Positions 1 to 7,402 of a DNA stretch of 46,468 nucleotides are shown one piece after another. The translations under genes were made by a program, and so were the position numbers. Below the pieces are notes generated by a model, which worked only from the letters and a program-made list of their open reading frames with translations, was not told the origin of the DNA and ran no database searches. How positions within the stretch are numbered: the first letter of the stretch is position 1; each line of letters starts with the position of its first letter. Origin of the DNA: Lachnospiraceae bacterium (lineage in GTDB: Bacteria; Bacillota; Clostridia; Lachnospirales; Lachnospiraceae); contig JAKSSD010000013.1 in NCBI GenBank assembly GCA_024403275.1, forward strand, positions 1-46,468, given 5' to 3'.

Positions 1-30
1 AAAAAAGCAATGCTCAGGCATTGCTTTTTT
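1..30. terminator. Bidirectional intrinsic terminator
   Basis: Perfect 13-bp hairpin (arms 1-13 and 18-30, loop TCAG) with an A-run on one side and a T-run on the other, so it can end transcription in either direction. It lies 29 nt past the stop of the minus-strand dehydrogenase and probably ends that transcript; it could also end a plus-strand gene lying before the window. Confidence 0.85.
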
Positions 31-58
31 TATGAAAGGATTTGATTGTATAAAATAT

Positions 59-787
59 TTAAGTCCATCCGCCATCTACAGTAATAATCTGTCCTGTAAG
101 GTAAGCTGGCATTTCGGCTAATTTAACAACTGCTTTGGCAACTTCATCAGGTCTGCCAGCACGACCCATTGGAATCTCGTCACAAAGTTCGACAATCTCA
201 TCTTCTGATAAATGAGAATTCATTGGTGTGTCAATATATCCGGGAGCTATAGCATTTACAGGAATGCCAGACATGGCAAGCTCTTTGGCTAAAGCTTTGG
301 TAAATGCATTAATTCCTCCTTTGGTAGCAGAGTAAGCAACTTCGCAGGAAGCGCCAACATTTCCCCAAACAGAAGAGATGTTTATGATTCTTCCTGACTG
401 ATTTTTGATCATAATAGGTACGATGGCTGAGCAGGTTGCATAGAGACTGTTCAGATTTATGTTAACCATATTTGTCCACTGGGTAACATTCATATCCTGA
501 AATACTCCTACAAAAGATATACCTGCGTTGTTTATGAGAATATCGATTCCTGTAGTGCCTATGAAGTCTTTAAGGCTTTCTTTGGCAGCTTCAGTGTCTG
601 AAAAGTTAATGGAAGCGGTGAAAACTTCTATTTCATATGCAGAAGATAATCTGTCGGCAAATTCATCAAGTTCATCGATGCGTGAATTGCAAACAAGAAA
701 TAAATTACAATGAGCTTTGGCAAATTCAAGGGCAATAGCAGAACCTATGCCACCTGTAGCACCAGTTATAAGGACATTAGTATTCAT
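59..787 (-). CDS. Short-chain dehydrogenase/reductase, FabG-like
   Basis: A 242-residue classical SDR, the usual length for 3-oxoacyl-ACP reductases and related NAD(P)-dependent alcohol/ketone oxidoreductases. The Rossmann glycine motif TGATGGIG is at residues 8-15, NNAG at 86-89, and the catalytic residues are Ser138/139, Tyr152 and Lys156 (YSATK), followed by PG at 182-183. The start is supported by a strong SD (AAGGAGG) a few bases before the ATG. The gene stands alone, with divergent transcription from the redox operon to its right and a terminator after its stop. FabG for fatty acid synthesis normally sits in a fab cluster, which is absent, so substrate is open: this may be a stand-alone ACP reductase or another SDR. 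Family certain; exact reaction uncertain. Confidence 0.85.
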   Translation of the reverse strand: MNTNVLITGATGGIGSAIALEFAKAHCNLFLVCNSRIDELDEFADRLSSAYEIEVFTASINFSDTEAAKESLKDFIGTTGIDILINNAGISFVGVFQDMNVTQWTNMVNINLNSLYATCSAIVPIMIKNQSGRIINISSVWGNVGASCEVAYSATKGGINAFTKALAKELAMSGIPVNAIAPGYIDTPMNSHLSEDEIVELCDEIPMGRAGRPDEVAKAVVKLAEMPAYLTGQIITVDGGWT

Positions 788-916
788 AGAGCTTCCTCCT
801 TTTATATATTTAGATTATAACTTTAATATTCAATAAATACTATTAATATTTGAAAATTCATAGTTTGATAACAGAAAATAGGTTATAATTTATCCGTAAA
901 TAGAAAAGATGTCTTT

Positions 917-924
917 AAGGAGGT
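917..924 (+). promoter_or_regulatory. RBS that decides a TTG start
   Basis: AAGGAGGT sits 7 nt before TTG at 932. The in-frame GTG at 923 overlaps this SD and cannot use it, so initiation at TTG932 is preferred. Confidence 0.75.
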
Positions 925-931
925 GGGATTA

Positions 932-1135
932 TTGAAAATTATAACTAACCCTGATAAAGAAATTGCGGATTCGGTAAAAGAAGGCCTCAAAAGGACTGGA
1001 GGGTATTGTCCTTGCAGAATGGAGAGAACGAAAGATACTATATGCATGTGTAAAGAATTTAAAGAGCAGATAAATGATCCAGAATTCGAAGGATTCTGTC
1101 ACTGCATGCTTTACTATAAGACATTAGAAGATTAA
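932..1135 (+). CDS. Ferredoxin-thioredoxin reductase catalytic-chain-like protein
   Basis: Small protein of 67 residues from TTG932, chosen because a strong SD lies 7 nt upstream. It carries three Cys pairs, CPC, CMC and CHC, which is the signature of the catalytic (beta) subunit of ferredoxin-thioredoxin reductase, where four Cys hold a [4Fe-4S] cluster and two form the redox-active disulfide. Family knowledge: the plant enzyme passes electrons from ferredoxin to thioredoxin. Here the next gene is thioredoxin, 24 nt downstream, so the pair may be a ferredoxin-driven thiol-reducing couple suited to a strict anaerobe. Spacing between the first and second Cys pair is shorter than in the chloroplast enzyme, as in bacterial homologues. 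No variable (alpha) subunit gene is nearby. A TATAAT at 884-889 could be the -10 box, but no good -35 was found. Confidence 0.75.
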   Translation: MKIITNPDKEIADSVKEGLKRTGGYCPCRMERTKDTICMCKEFKEQINDPEFEGFCHCMLYYKTLED

Positions 1136-1159
1136 TGGCAGATTAAGAAAGGAATTAAT

Positions 1160-1480
1160 ATGGCTGAAATAATACTTACAAATGATAATTTTGAGAAAGA
1201 GGTACTTAAAGCTGAAATCCCAGTACTTGTGGATTTCTACGCGATATGGTGTGGACCTTGTAAAATGATTGCTCCTTTATTGAAGGAAATAGCAGAAGAA
1301 TATGAAGGAATTGCAAAGATTGGTAAATTAAATGTGGATGAGTATGCTGAGCTTGCAATGAAATATGGTATAACTGCAGTTCCAACTTTACTTTTGTTCT
1401 ATAAAGGTGAGGTTGTTGATAAAACAACTGGATATTGTGCTAAAGTTGAACTTACAGATATGATTGATGCTTTCAAATAA
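1160..1480 (+). CDS. trxA: Thioredoxin
   Basis: A 106-residue thioredoxin of standard length with the active site WCGPCK and the conserved cis-Pro segment (VPTLLLF). It is a cytoplasmic dithiol-disulfide oxidoreductase that reduces protein disulfides. SD (AGAAAGG) precedes the ATG. It lies directly after the ferredoxin-thioredoxin reductase-like gene and 23 nt before a zinc-ribbon protein, so the three are probably one operon; no thioredoxin reductase (TrxB) gene is in the window. That suggests, as inference, that this thioredoxin can draw electrons from ferredoxin rather than only from NADPH. Confidence 0.93.
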   Translation: MAEIILTNDNFEKEVLKAEIPVLVDFYAIWCGPCKMIAPLLKEIAEEYEGIAKIGKLNVDEYAELAMKYGITAVPTLLLFYKGEVVDKTTGYCAKVELTDMIDAFK

Positions 1481-1503
1481 AACTAAGAAAAGGATAAATA
1501 AAA

Positions 1504-1773
1504 ATGTATTACGTACCAGATGGAACAGAACTTTGTGGATTTTATGAATGTGAGGACTGTCAGGAAAGATTTTTGAATTTACAAATTGCTCCTTATATTG
1601 TTTGCCCTTATTGTGGAGAAACACCTGATATGGAGATTGGGCCAGATGATGAAGTGCCAGATTCATGTGAACATGCTAAGCTGATTAAGGTCATCGAAGG
1701 AGCTGAAGAAGTAGAGAAAATGGATGGTCTATTATCATTAGCTTATACAGGCGGAGATTACGACTGGATATAA
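1504..1773 (+). CDS. Small acidic zinc-ribbon protein, unknown function
   Basis: An 89-residue acidic protein with two CxxC knuckles (C-EDC near residue 15-18 and CPYC near 34-37), the layout of a one-domain zinc ribbon. The C-terminal half is acidic and lacks recognisable motifs. It is the third gene of the redox operon (23 nt after trxA, with a purine-rich SD). Its metal could be zinc or iron as in rubredoxin-like folds; the sequence does not settle this. No function is assigned. Confidence 0.7.
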   Translation: MYYVPDGTELCGFYECEDCQERFLNLQIAPYIVCPYCGETPDMEIGPDDEVPDSCEHAKLIKVIEGAEEVEKMDGLLSLAYTGGDYDWI

Positions 1774-1799
1774 ATATAAATATAAATATAAATATAAAT
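1770..1799 (+). repeat. Hexanucleotide repeat (ATAAAT)x5
   Basis: Five exact copies of ATAAAT that begin within the last codon and stop codon of the zinc-ribbon gene and run to the foot of the terminator. Because the unit is six bases and contains TAA in the gene's frame, changes in copy number would not alter the protein end. Confidence 0.9.
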
Positions 1800-1877
1800 A
1801 CCTGTTTTTAAGTAGGAATAGTAGAGATTAAATGCTTGAGTTTAGCTTGAAAAGTGCTTAAATACAGGTGTTTTTTT
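1800..1877 (+). terminator. Long-loop terminator-like hairpin
   Basis: Inverted repeat arms 1800-1812 and 1857-1869 pair in 12 of 13 positions and are followed after one base by seven Ts. The 44-nt loop is unusually long for an intrinsic terminator. It probably ends the redox operon. Confidence 0.6.
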
Positions 1878-2030
1878 GTGCTATATAGATGAACATATAA
1901 CAAATATATCAAAATTTATAAATATTGTATTTTAATTGTAGATTTTTAGCTTGTGTTGTGTTAGAATCACAATAATAATGTGGCTAAATAAAAGCAATTG
2001 TTAAAAAAATATCAAGGAGGTTTTTCTAAG

Positions 2031-2522
2031 ATGAGTTCTAAGAAAACAACAGTACCTTTTGCTGGAACAAAAGAGCAAGAGGAAGCACTTATGAAAGTCA
2101 TCGCTGAAAACAAAGACCAGAAGGGTGCCTTAATGCCTATCATGCAGCAAGCACAGGACATTTATGGATACCTTCCTATTGAAGTTCAGACAATGATCGC
2201 TGACGGAATGGGAATTTCTTTGGAAAAAGTATACGGCGTAGCTACTTTCTACTCACAGTTTGCTCTTAATCCTAAGGGTAAATATCAGATTTCAGTTTGT
2301 TTAGGAACAGCTTGTTATGTTAAGGGTTCCGGAGACGTTTATTCAAAACTTGAGGAAGTTTTGAATATCAAAGGTGGCGAGTGTACAGCTGATGGTAAGT
2401 TTTCACTTGATGCTTGCCGTTGCGTAGGTGCATGTGGTCTTGCTCCTGTTATGATGATCAATGATGAAGTTTATGGACGTCTTCTTCCTGATCAGATTCC
2501 TGATATTCTTGCTAAATATTAA
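2031..2522 (+). CDS. hydC: NADH-dependent [FeFe] hydrogenase subunit HydC (NuoE-like)
   Basis: 163 residues from ATG2031, chosen because AAGGAGG at 2014-2020 precedes it; an upstream in-frame TTG at 1998 has no such site. This is the thioredoxin-like [2Fe-2S] subunit related to NuoE of complex I, with ligands Cys90-x4-Cys95 and Cys131-x3-Cys135. In trimeric hydrogenases it relays electrons with HydB between NADH and the hydrogenase. It is followed by hydB and hydA in order C-B-A, a common order in Clostridia. Cytoplasmic. Codon use in this and the next two genes favours CGT, GGT and GCT, which suggests strong expression. Confidence 0.92.
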   Translation: MSSKKTTVPFAGTKEQEEALMKVIAENKDQKGALMPIMQQAQDIYGYLPIEVQTMIADGMGISLEKVYGVATFYSQFALNPKGKYQISVCLGTACYVKGSGDVYSKLEEVLNIKGGECTADGKFSLDACRCVGACGLAPVMMINDEVYGRLLPDQIPDILAKY

Positions 2523-2616
2523 TTTTGCATTTATACGGATTAGAATTGATTATTCGTTAATTGCGAATTTTTAAAACAGAAATAGGATTTATTACAAATT
2601 AAATGGAGGATAAACA

Positions 2617-4512
2617 ATGAAATCTCTTGAAGATATCTCTGCAATTAGAGACAAAATGCAAGACGAAATCAATGTTCGTAGAGGCGCTGCTTCAGCTGAT
2701 GGAAAGCGTCACGTATTGGTTTGTGGTGGTACAGGTTGTACATCATCAGGTAGCCAGAAGATCATTGATGCGTTTGAAGCAGAAATAAAGAAAAATGGTA
2801 TTGAAGACAAAGCAGATGTTGTTAAGACAGGTTGCCATGGTCTTTGTGCACTTGGTCCTATCGTATTAGTTTACCCAGAAGGATCATTCTACTCAATGTT
2901 AGACGTTGAGAACGTTCCTAAGATTGTTAAGGAACATCTTGTAAATGGTAACGTTGTTAAAGAACTTCTTTACAACGAAACTGTTGTAGGTGATGAAATC
3001 ATCTCTCTTAAAGAAACACCTTTCTATAAGAAGCAGCACAGAGTAGCTCTTCGTAACTGTGGTGTTATTAACCCAGAAGTTATCGATGAGTACTTAGCTG
3101 AAGATGGATATCAGGCTCTTGCTAAGGTTCTTAAAGAAATGACACCAGAGCAGGTTATTGATACAATCCTTGCTTCAGGTCTTCGTGGACGTGGTGGTGC
3201 TGGTTTCCCTACAGGTCAGAAGTGGAAACTTGCTAGAACACTTGTTCCAGATGCAGATCAGAAGTATGTTGCATGTAACGCCGATGAAGGTGACCCAGGT
3301 GCATTCATGGACCGTTCAGTTCTTGAAGGTGACCCACATGTAGTTCTCGAAGCTATGGCTATCGCAGGTTACGCTATCGGAGCTAACCAGGGCTTCATCT
3401 ATGTTCGTGCTGAATACCCAATCGCTATTGACAGACTTCGTATCGCTATTGCACAGGCAAGAGAATATGGAATGCTTGGTAAGAACATTTTCGGTACAGG
3501 TTTTGATTTTGATATTGACTTACGTTTCGGTGCTGGTGCATTCGTTTGTGGTGAGGAAACAGCTCTCATGACTTCTATTGAAGGTAACCGTGGTGAGCCA
3601 CGTCCACGTCCACCATTCCCAGCTGTTAAAGGTCTTTTCGAAAAGCCAACAGTACTTAACAACGTAGAAACTTATGCTAACATTCCACAGATCATCTTAA
3701 AGGGTGCTGACTGGTTCGCTGGTATGGGTACAGAGAAGAGTAAGGGTACTAAGGTATTCGCTCTTGGTGGAAAGATTCACAACACAGGTCTTGTAGAAGT
3801 TCCTATGGGAACAACACTTCGTGAAGTAGTAGAAGATATCGGTGGTGGTATCCCTAACGGCAAGAAGTTCAAGGCAGCTCAGACAGGTGGTCCTTCAGGT
3901 GGATGTATCCCTGTAGAAAACTTCGATGTTCCTATCGATTATGATAACCTTATCGCTATCGGTTCAATGATGGGTTCTGGTGGACTTATCGTTATGGACG
4001 AAGATAACTGTATGGTTGATATTGCTAAGTTCTTCTTAGAGTTCACAGTAGATGAGTCATGTGGTAAGTGCACACCTTGTCGTATTGGTACAAAGAGAAT
4101 GTACGAAATGCTTGATGACATCACAAGAGGTAAGGCTACTCTTGAAGATCTTGATAAATTGGAAGAGTTATGTTACTACATCAAGGCTAACTCACTTTGT
4201 GGTCTTGGTCAGACAGCTCCTAACCCAGTTCTTTCAACACTTCGTTATTTCAAGGACGAGTACATCGCTCACGTTGTTGACAAGAAGTGTCCAGCTGGCG
4301 TTTGTAAGCATCTCTTGAACTTCAGTATTGATAAAGAGAAATGTATCGGTTGTGGTATGTGTGCTAAGCAGTGTCCTGCAAGTGCTATTTCTAAGACAGA
4401 TTATGTTGCTCCAGGTCATAAGTTACCATCAATGCTCATCGACGCTAACAAGTGTGTTAAGTGTGGTGCTTGTATGGGTACATGTAAGTTCAAAGCTATT
4501 TCTAAGAAATAA
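2617..4512 (+). CDS. hydB: NADH-dependent [FeFe] hydrogenase subunit HydB (NuoF-like)
   Basis: 631 residues. Order of domains: thioredoxin-like [2Fe-2S] domain with Cys36, Cys41, Cys73 and Cys77; NuoF core with the NADH/FMN motifs GLRGRGGAGFPTG and CNADEGDPGAF; SLBB and [4Fe-4S] region with ESCGKCTPCR; and a C-terminal two-cluster ferredoxin domain with Cys576/579/582/586 and Cys613/616/619/623. This is the flavin subunit that oxidises or reduces NAD(H) and, in bifurcating enzymes, is the proposed site of electron bifurcation between NADH and ferredoxin. ATG has a good SD (GGAGG). It lies 94 nt after hydC and 14 nt before hydA. No terminator is visible within the cluster, so one transcript is likely. 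Confidence 0.95.
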   Translation: MKSLEDISAIRDKMQDEINVRRGAASADGKRHVLVCGGTGCTSSGSQKIIDAFEAEIKKNGIEDKADVVKTGCHGLCALGPIVLVYPEGSFYSMLDVENVPKIVKEHLVNGNVVKELLYNETVVGDEIISLKETPFYKKQHRVALRNCGVINPEVIDEYLAEDGYQALAKVLKEMTPEQVIDTILASGLRGRGGAGFPTGQKWKLARTLVPDADQKYVACNADEGDPGAFMDRSVLEGDPHVVLEAMAIAGYAIGANQGFIYVRAEYPIAIDRLRIAIAQAREYGMLGKNIFGTGFDFDIDLRFGAGAFVCGEETALMTSIEGNRGEPRPRPPFPAVKGLFEKPTVLNNVETYANIPQIILKGADWFAGMGTEKSKGTKVFALGGKIHNTGLVEVPMGTTLREVVEDIGGGIPNGKKFKAAQTGGPSGGCIPVENFDVPIDYDNLIAIGSMMGSGGLIVMDEDNCMVDIAKFFLEFTVDESCGKCTPCRIGTKRMYEMLDDITRGKATLEDLDKLEELCYYIKANSLCGLGQTAPNPVLSTLRYFKDEYIAHVVDKKCPAGVCKHLLNFSIDKEKCIGCGMCAKQCPASAISKTDYVAPGHKLPSMLIDANKCVKCGACMGTCKFKAISKK

Positions 4513-4526
4513 TAGGAGGAAAGACA

Positions 4527-6284
4527 ATGGAAACCATCAATATTACAATAAATGGTATTGCAGTAGAAGCTCCAAAGGGCTCAACTATTCTTCAGGCTGC
4601 TAAGCTTGCAAGCATTGACATTCCTACTCTTTGCTATTTAAAAGAAATCAATGAAATCGGTGCTTGCCGTATTTGTATGGTAGAGGCTGATGAAGGAAGA
4701 GGAGCAAGACTTGTTGCTTCTTGTGTATATCCAATTACAGAAGGAATGAAGGTATATACAAATACACCTAAGGTTCTTAACTATAGAAAGAAAACATTAG
4801 AGTTAATTCTTTCAGATCATGATAAGAAATGTTTATCATGTGTTCGTTCAGGTAAGTGTGAATTACAGAAATTATGTAAGGATTACGGAATCGAAGACAC
4901 AGAAGCATTCAAGGGTGCTATGAATGAGTACGAGTTAGATTGCTCAGCTGCTCATATGGTAAGAGATAATAATAAGTGTATCAATTGTCGTCGTTGTGTT
5001 GCTGTTTGTGAAAAGACACAGGGTATCGGCGTAATTGGTGCTAATAACAGAGGTTTCGCTACAGAGATCGCATCTGCATTCGGTTTAGGTCTTGGTGAAA
5101 CAGCTTGTGTAGCTTGTGGACAGTGTATCGCAGTTTGTCCTGTTGGTGCTATCTACGAGAAGACAGACGTTGATAAGGTTCTTGAAGCAATCGCTGATGA
5201 TACAAAGCATGTTGTTGTTCAGACAGCTCCAGCTGTAAGAGCAGCACTTGGTGAAGCATTTGACCTTCCAATGGGAACACCTGTTGAAGGAAAGATGGTT
5301 GCAGCTCTTCGTCGTATCGGCTTCGAGAAAGTATTTGATACAAACTTTGCAGCTGACGTTACAATTATGGAAGAAGCTACAGAATTACTCGACAGAGTAA
5401 CAAATGGTGGTGTATTACCAATGATTACATCATGTTCACCAGGATGGATTAAGTACTGTGAGCACTACTATCCAGAACAGATTGGTCACTTATCATCATG
5501 TAAGTCACCACAGCAGATGTTTGGTGCACTTCTTAAGACATACTACGCTGAGAAGATGGGATGGGATCCTAAGGATATCGTTTCTGTATCAGTTATGCCA
5601 TGTACAGCTAAGAAGTTTGAGATTGGTAGAGAAGATCAGAACGCTGCTGGTGTTCCAGATCTTGATTACACAATGACAACAAGAGAGCTTGCAAGACTTA
5701 TTGATAAGTGCGGTATCAACTTCAACTCATTACCAGAGGAAACATTCGATGATCCTATGGGTGAGGGTACAGGTGCTGCTGTTATCTTCGGTGCTACAGG
5801 TGGTGTTATGGAAGCTGCTCTTCGTACAGCTGTTTGGAAACTTACAGGTGAGACAAATGATTCTCCAATCGAATTCACAGAAGTTCGTGGTGTTGAAGGA
5901 ATCAAAGAAGCTACATATACAGCAGGTGGCGTAACAGTTAAGGTTGCAGTTGCTTCAGGTCTTAAGAACGCTAAGGTTATCATGGATAAGATTAAAGCTG
6001 GCGAAGCTGATTACACATTCGTTGAAATCATGGGTTGCCCAGGTGGTTGTGTAAATGGTGGTGGTCAGCCACAGGTACCTGCAAGTGTTCGTAACTTCAC
6101 AGATATCAGAGCTGAAAGAGCTAAAGCACTTTATGCACTTGATAGTGCTAACGCAGTTAGAAAGTCACATGAGAATGAGTCAGTAAAGAAACTTTACGCT
6201 GAATACTTAGGTGCTCCTAACAGCCATAAGGCACATGAAATCTTACATACTACATATGTTAAGAGAAAAGTTCATGAAATCTAA
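4527..6284 (+). CDS. hydA: [FeFe] hydrogenase catalytic subunit HydA
   Basis: 585 residues. Domains in order: [2Fe-2S] plant-type ferredoxin (Cys36, 47, 50, 66); His-Cys3 [4Fe-4S] site (His98, Cys102, 105, 111); two [4Fe-4S] clusters (Cys151/154/157/161 and Cys194/197/200/204); H-cluster domain with L1 TSCSPGW at 301-307, L2 MPCTAKKFE with Cys359, and L3 EIMGCPGGCVNGGG with Cys504 and Cys508; then the small-subunit-like tail (RKSHEN, HEILH). It makes or consumes H2 using electrons from ferredoxin and NADH together with HydB and HydC. L1 has Ser where many hydrogenases have a second Cys. It lacks the extra C-terminal [2Fe-2S] domain found in Thermotoga HydA. Maturation genes hydE, hydF and hydG are not in the window. 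Confidence 0.95.
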   Translation: METINITINGIAVEAPKGSTILQAAKLASIDIPTLCYLKEINEIGACRICMVEADEGRGARLVASCVYPITEGMKVYTNTPKVLNYRKKTLELILSDHDKKCLSCVRSGKCELQKLCKDYGIEDTEAFKGAMNEYELDCSAAHMVRDNNKCINCRRCVAVCEKTQGIGVIGANNRGFATEIASAFGLGLGETACVACGQCIAVCPVGAIYEKTDVDKVLEAIADDTKHVVVQTAPAVRAALGEAFDLPMGTPVEGKMVAALRRIGFEKVFDTNFAADVTIMEEATELLDRVTNGGVLPMITSCSPGWIKYCEHYYPEQIGHLSSCKSPQQMFGALLKTYYAEKMGWDPKDIVSVSVMPCTAKKFEIGREDQNAAGVPDLDYTMTTRELARLIDKCGINFNSLPEETFDDPMGEGTGAAVIFGATGGVMEAALRTAVWKLTGETNDSPIEFTEVRGVEGIKEATYTAGGVTVKVAVASGLKNAKVIMDKIKAGEADYTFVEIMGCPGGCVNGGGQPQVPASVRNFTDIRAERAKALYALDSANAVRKSHENESVKKLYAEYLGAPNSHKAHEILHTTYVKRKVHEI

Positions 6285-6315
6285 TTTAATTTAACATAAT
6301 AAGTTAAAATTATTA

Positions 6316-6355
6316 GCACTCGGAGTCTTTTTAGGCTCCGGGTGCCATTTCATTT
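6316..6355 (+). terminator. Intrinsic terminator of hydCBA
   Basis: A 12-bp GC-rich stem (6316-6327 with 6334-6345, two G-U pairs) followed by a T-rich tail, 31 nt after the hydA stop codon. Confidence 0.75.
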
Positions 6356-6374
6356 CATACGTCGGGGGGCTTAT

Positions 6375-7382
6375 ATGAAGAAAATAATTTCTTATTTTGT
6401 TATTTTTGCAAGTTTCATTTCATTAACTGCATGTGATCAGATTGCATCAAGTGAAATAGAATTAGCAAAGAGTGATAATGTTAATTATCAAGAATCAGTA
6501 GATCAAAATAAGAATAAGGAATCGGAAATTATTACTGAGAATGATTCTGATATCCTTTTAGAAGATGATATTGAAGATGTTAATGTTCAGTTAGAGACTG
6601 AGTTAAATTATGAAGAAGCAGAAACAGAAATGGTTTCTGATGATATTTCTTTAAATGATATTGAAAATGAAAATGTAGATGATACTTTAATTACTGATAC
6701 AAATCTTACAATGTATGTTAAGAAAAATGTAAATGTAAGAAAAGGACCTTCTGCAGATTATAATATATTTGGTTCGCTTAAAAAGGGTGAAGCAGTTAAA
6801 ATTACTGGTACTACCAATAATGGCTGGTATAGAATAGATTATTTGTCAGATGTTGCTTTCGTAAATTCAGCCTTTTGTATAAATGAAGATGAATATAATC
6901 AGCTGATTGCTACAGAGATTGAAACAAGTATTTCTAACGATAATGAAAAGAATACAGAAGATAAGAATGTAACTGAGAGTATAGTTGCTGATAATCAGGA
7001 TGAAAATAATATTTCAAGTTTTCAGTCGCAGGTCGTTTATCTTTGTAATCAGAAGAGATTAGAAAATGGACTTCCAGCATTAAATGAGGATGTATATCTT
7101 GATTCTCTGGCACAGATCAGAGTTGAAGAAACTCTTGTATTATTCAGTCATACAAGGCCTGATGGTTCCAGTTGCTTTACAGTTTTAGATGGTGTACAAT
7201 GGAATGCGTGTGGCGAAAATATAGCTGCAGGACAGATTACTCCAGAACAGGTTGTCGATGAATGGATGAGTTCTGAAGGACATAGAAAGAATATATTATC
7301 TCCTGATTTTACTAAAATCGGAATTGGTTATAAGACCGGAGGAGATTACGGAACCTATTGGGTTCAGATATTTACAAATTAA
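6375..7382 (+). CDS. CAP/SCP-domain lipoprotein with SH3 domain (YkwD-like)
   Basis: 335 residues from ATG6375. The upstream in-frame ATG at 6342 lies inside the hydrogenase terminator, and only the 6375 start gives a clean lipoprotein signal: MKK, a hydrophobic core and lipobox LTAC with Cys20. After it come a long Asp/Glu/Asn-rich linker (about 25-105), a bacterial SH3 domain (MYVKKNVNVRKGPSADYN onward) and a C-terminal CAP domain with SHTRPDGSSC, GENIAAG and EGHRKNILSP, motifs typical of YkwD/SCP proteins. It should be anchored outside the membrane, with SH3 contacting the wall. CAP domains in bacteria have no settled activity. The start has an odd G6 run as its possible SD. alaS begins 20 nt after the stop. 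Confidence 0.85.
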   Translation: MKKIISYFVIFASFISLTACDQIASSEIELAKSDNVNYQESVDQNKNKESEIITENDSDILLEDDIEDVNVQLETELNYEEAETEMVSDDISLNDIENENVDDTLITDTNLTMYVKKNVNVRKGPSADYNIFGSLKKGEAVKITGTTNNGWYRIDYLSDVAFVNSAFCINEDEYNQLIATEIETSISNDNEKNTEDKNVTESIVADNQDENNISSFQSQVVYLCNQKRLENGLPALNEDVYLDSLAQIRVEETLVLFSHTRPDGSSCFTVLDGVQWNACGENIAAGQITPEQVVDEWMSSEGHRKNILSPDFTKIGIGYKTGGDYGTYWVQIFTN

Positions 7383-7402
7383 TTAATTTGGAGGTTGTTA
7401 AG

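Noticed and set aside
7383-7402. T-box riboswitch for alaS
   Set aside because: Only 20 nt separate alaS from the gene before it, with no specifier or antiterminator structure.
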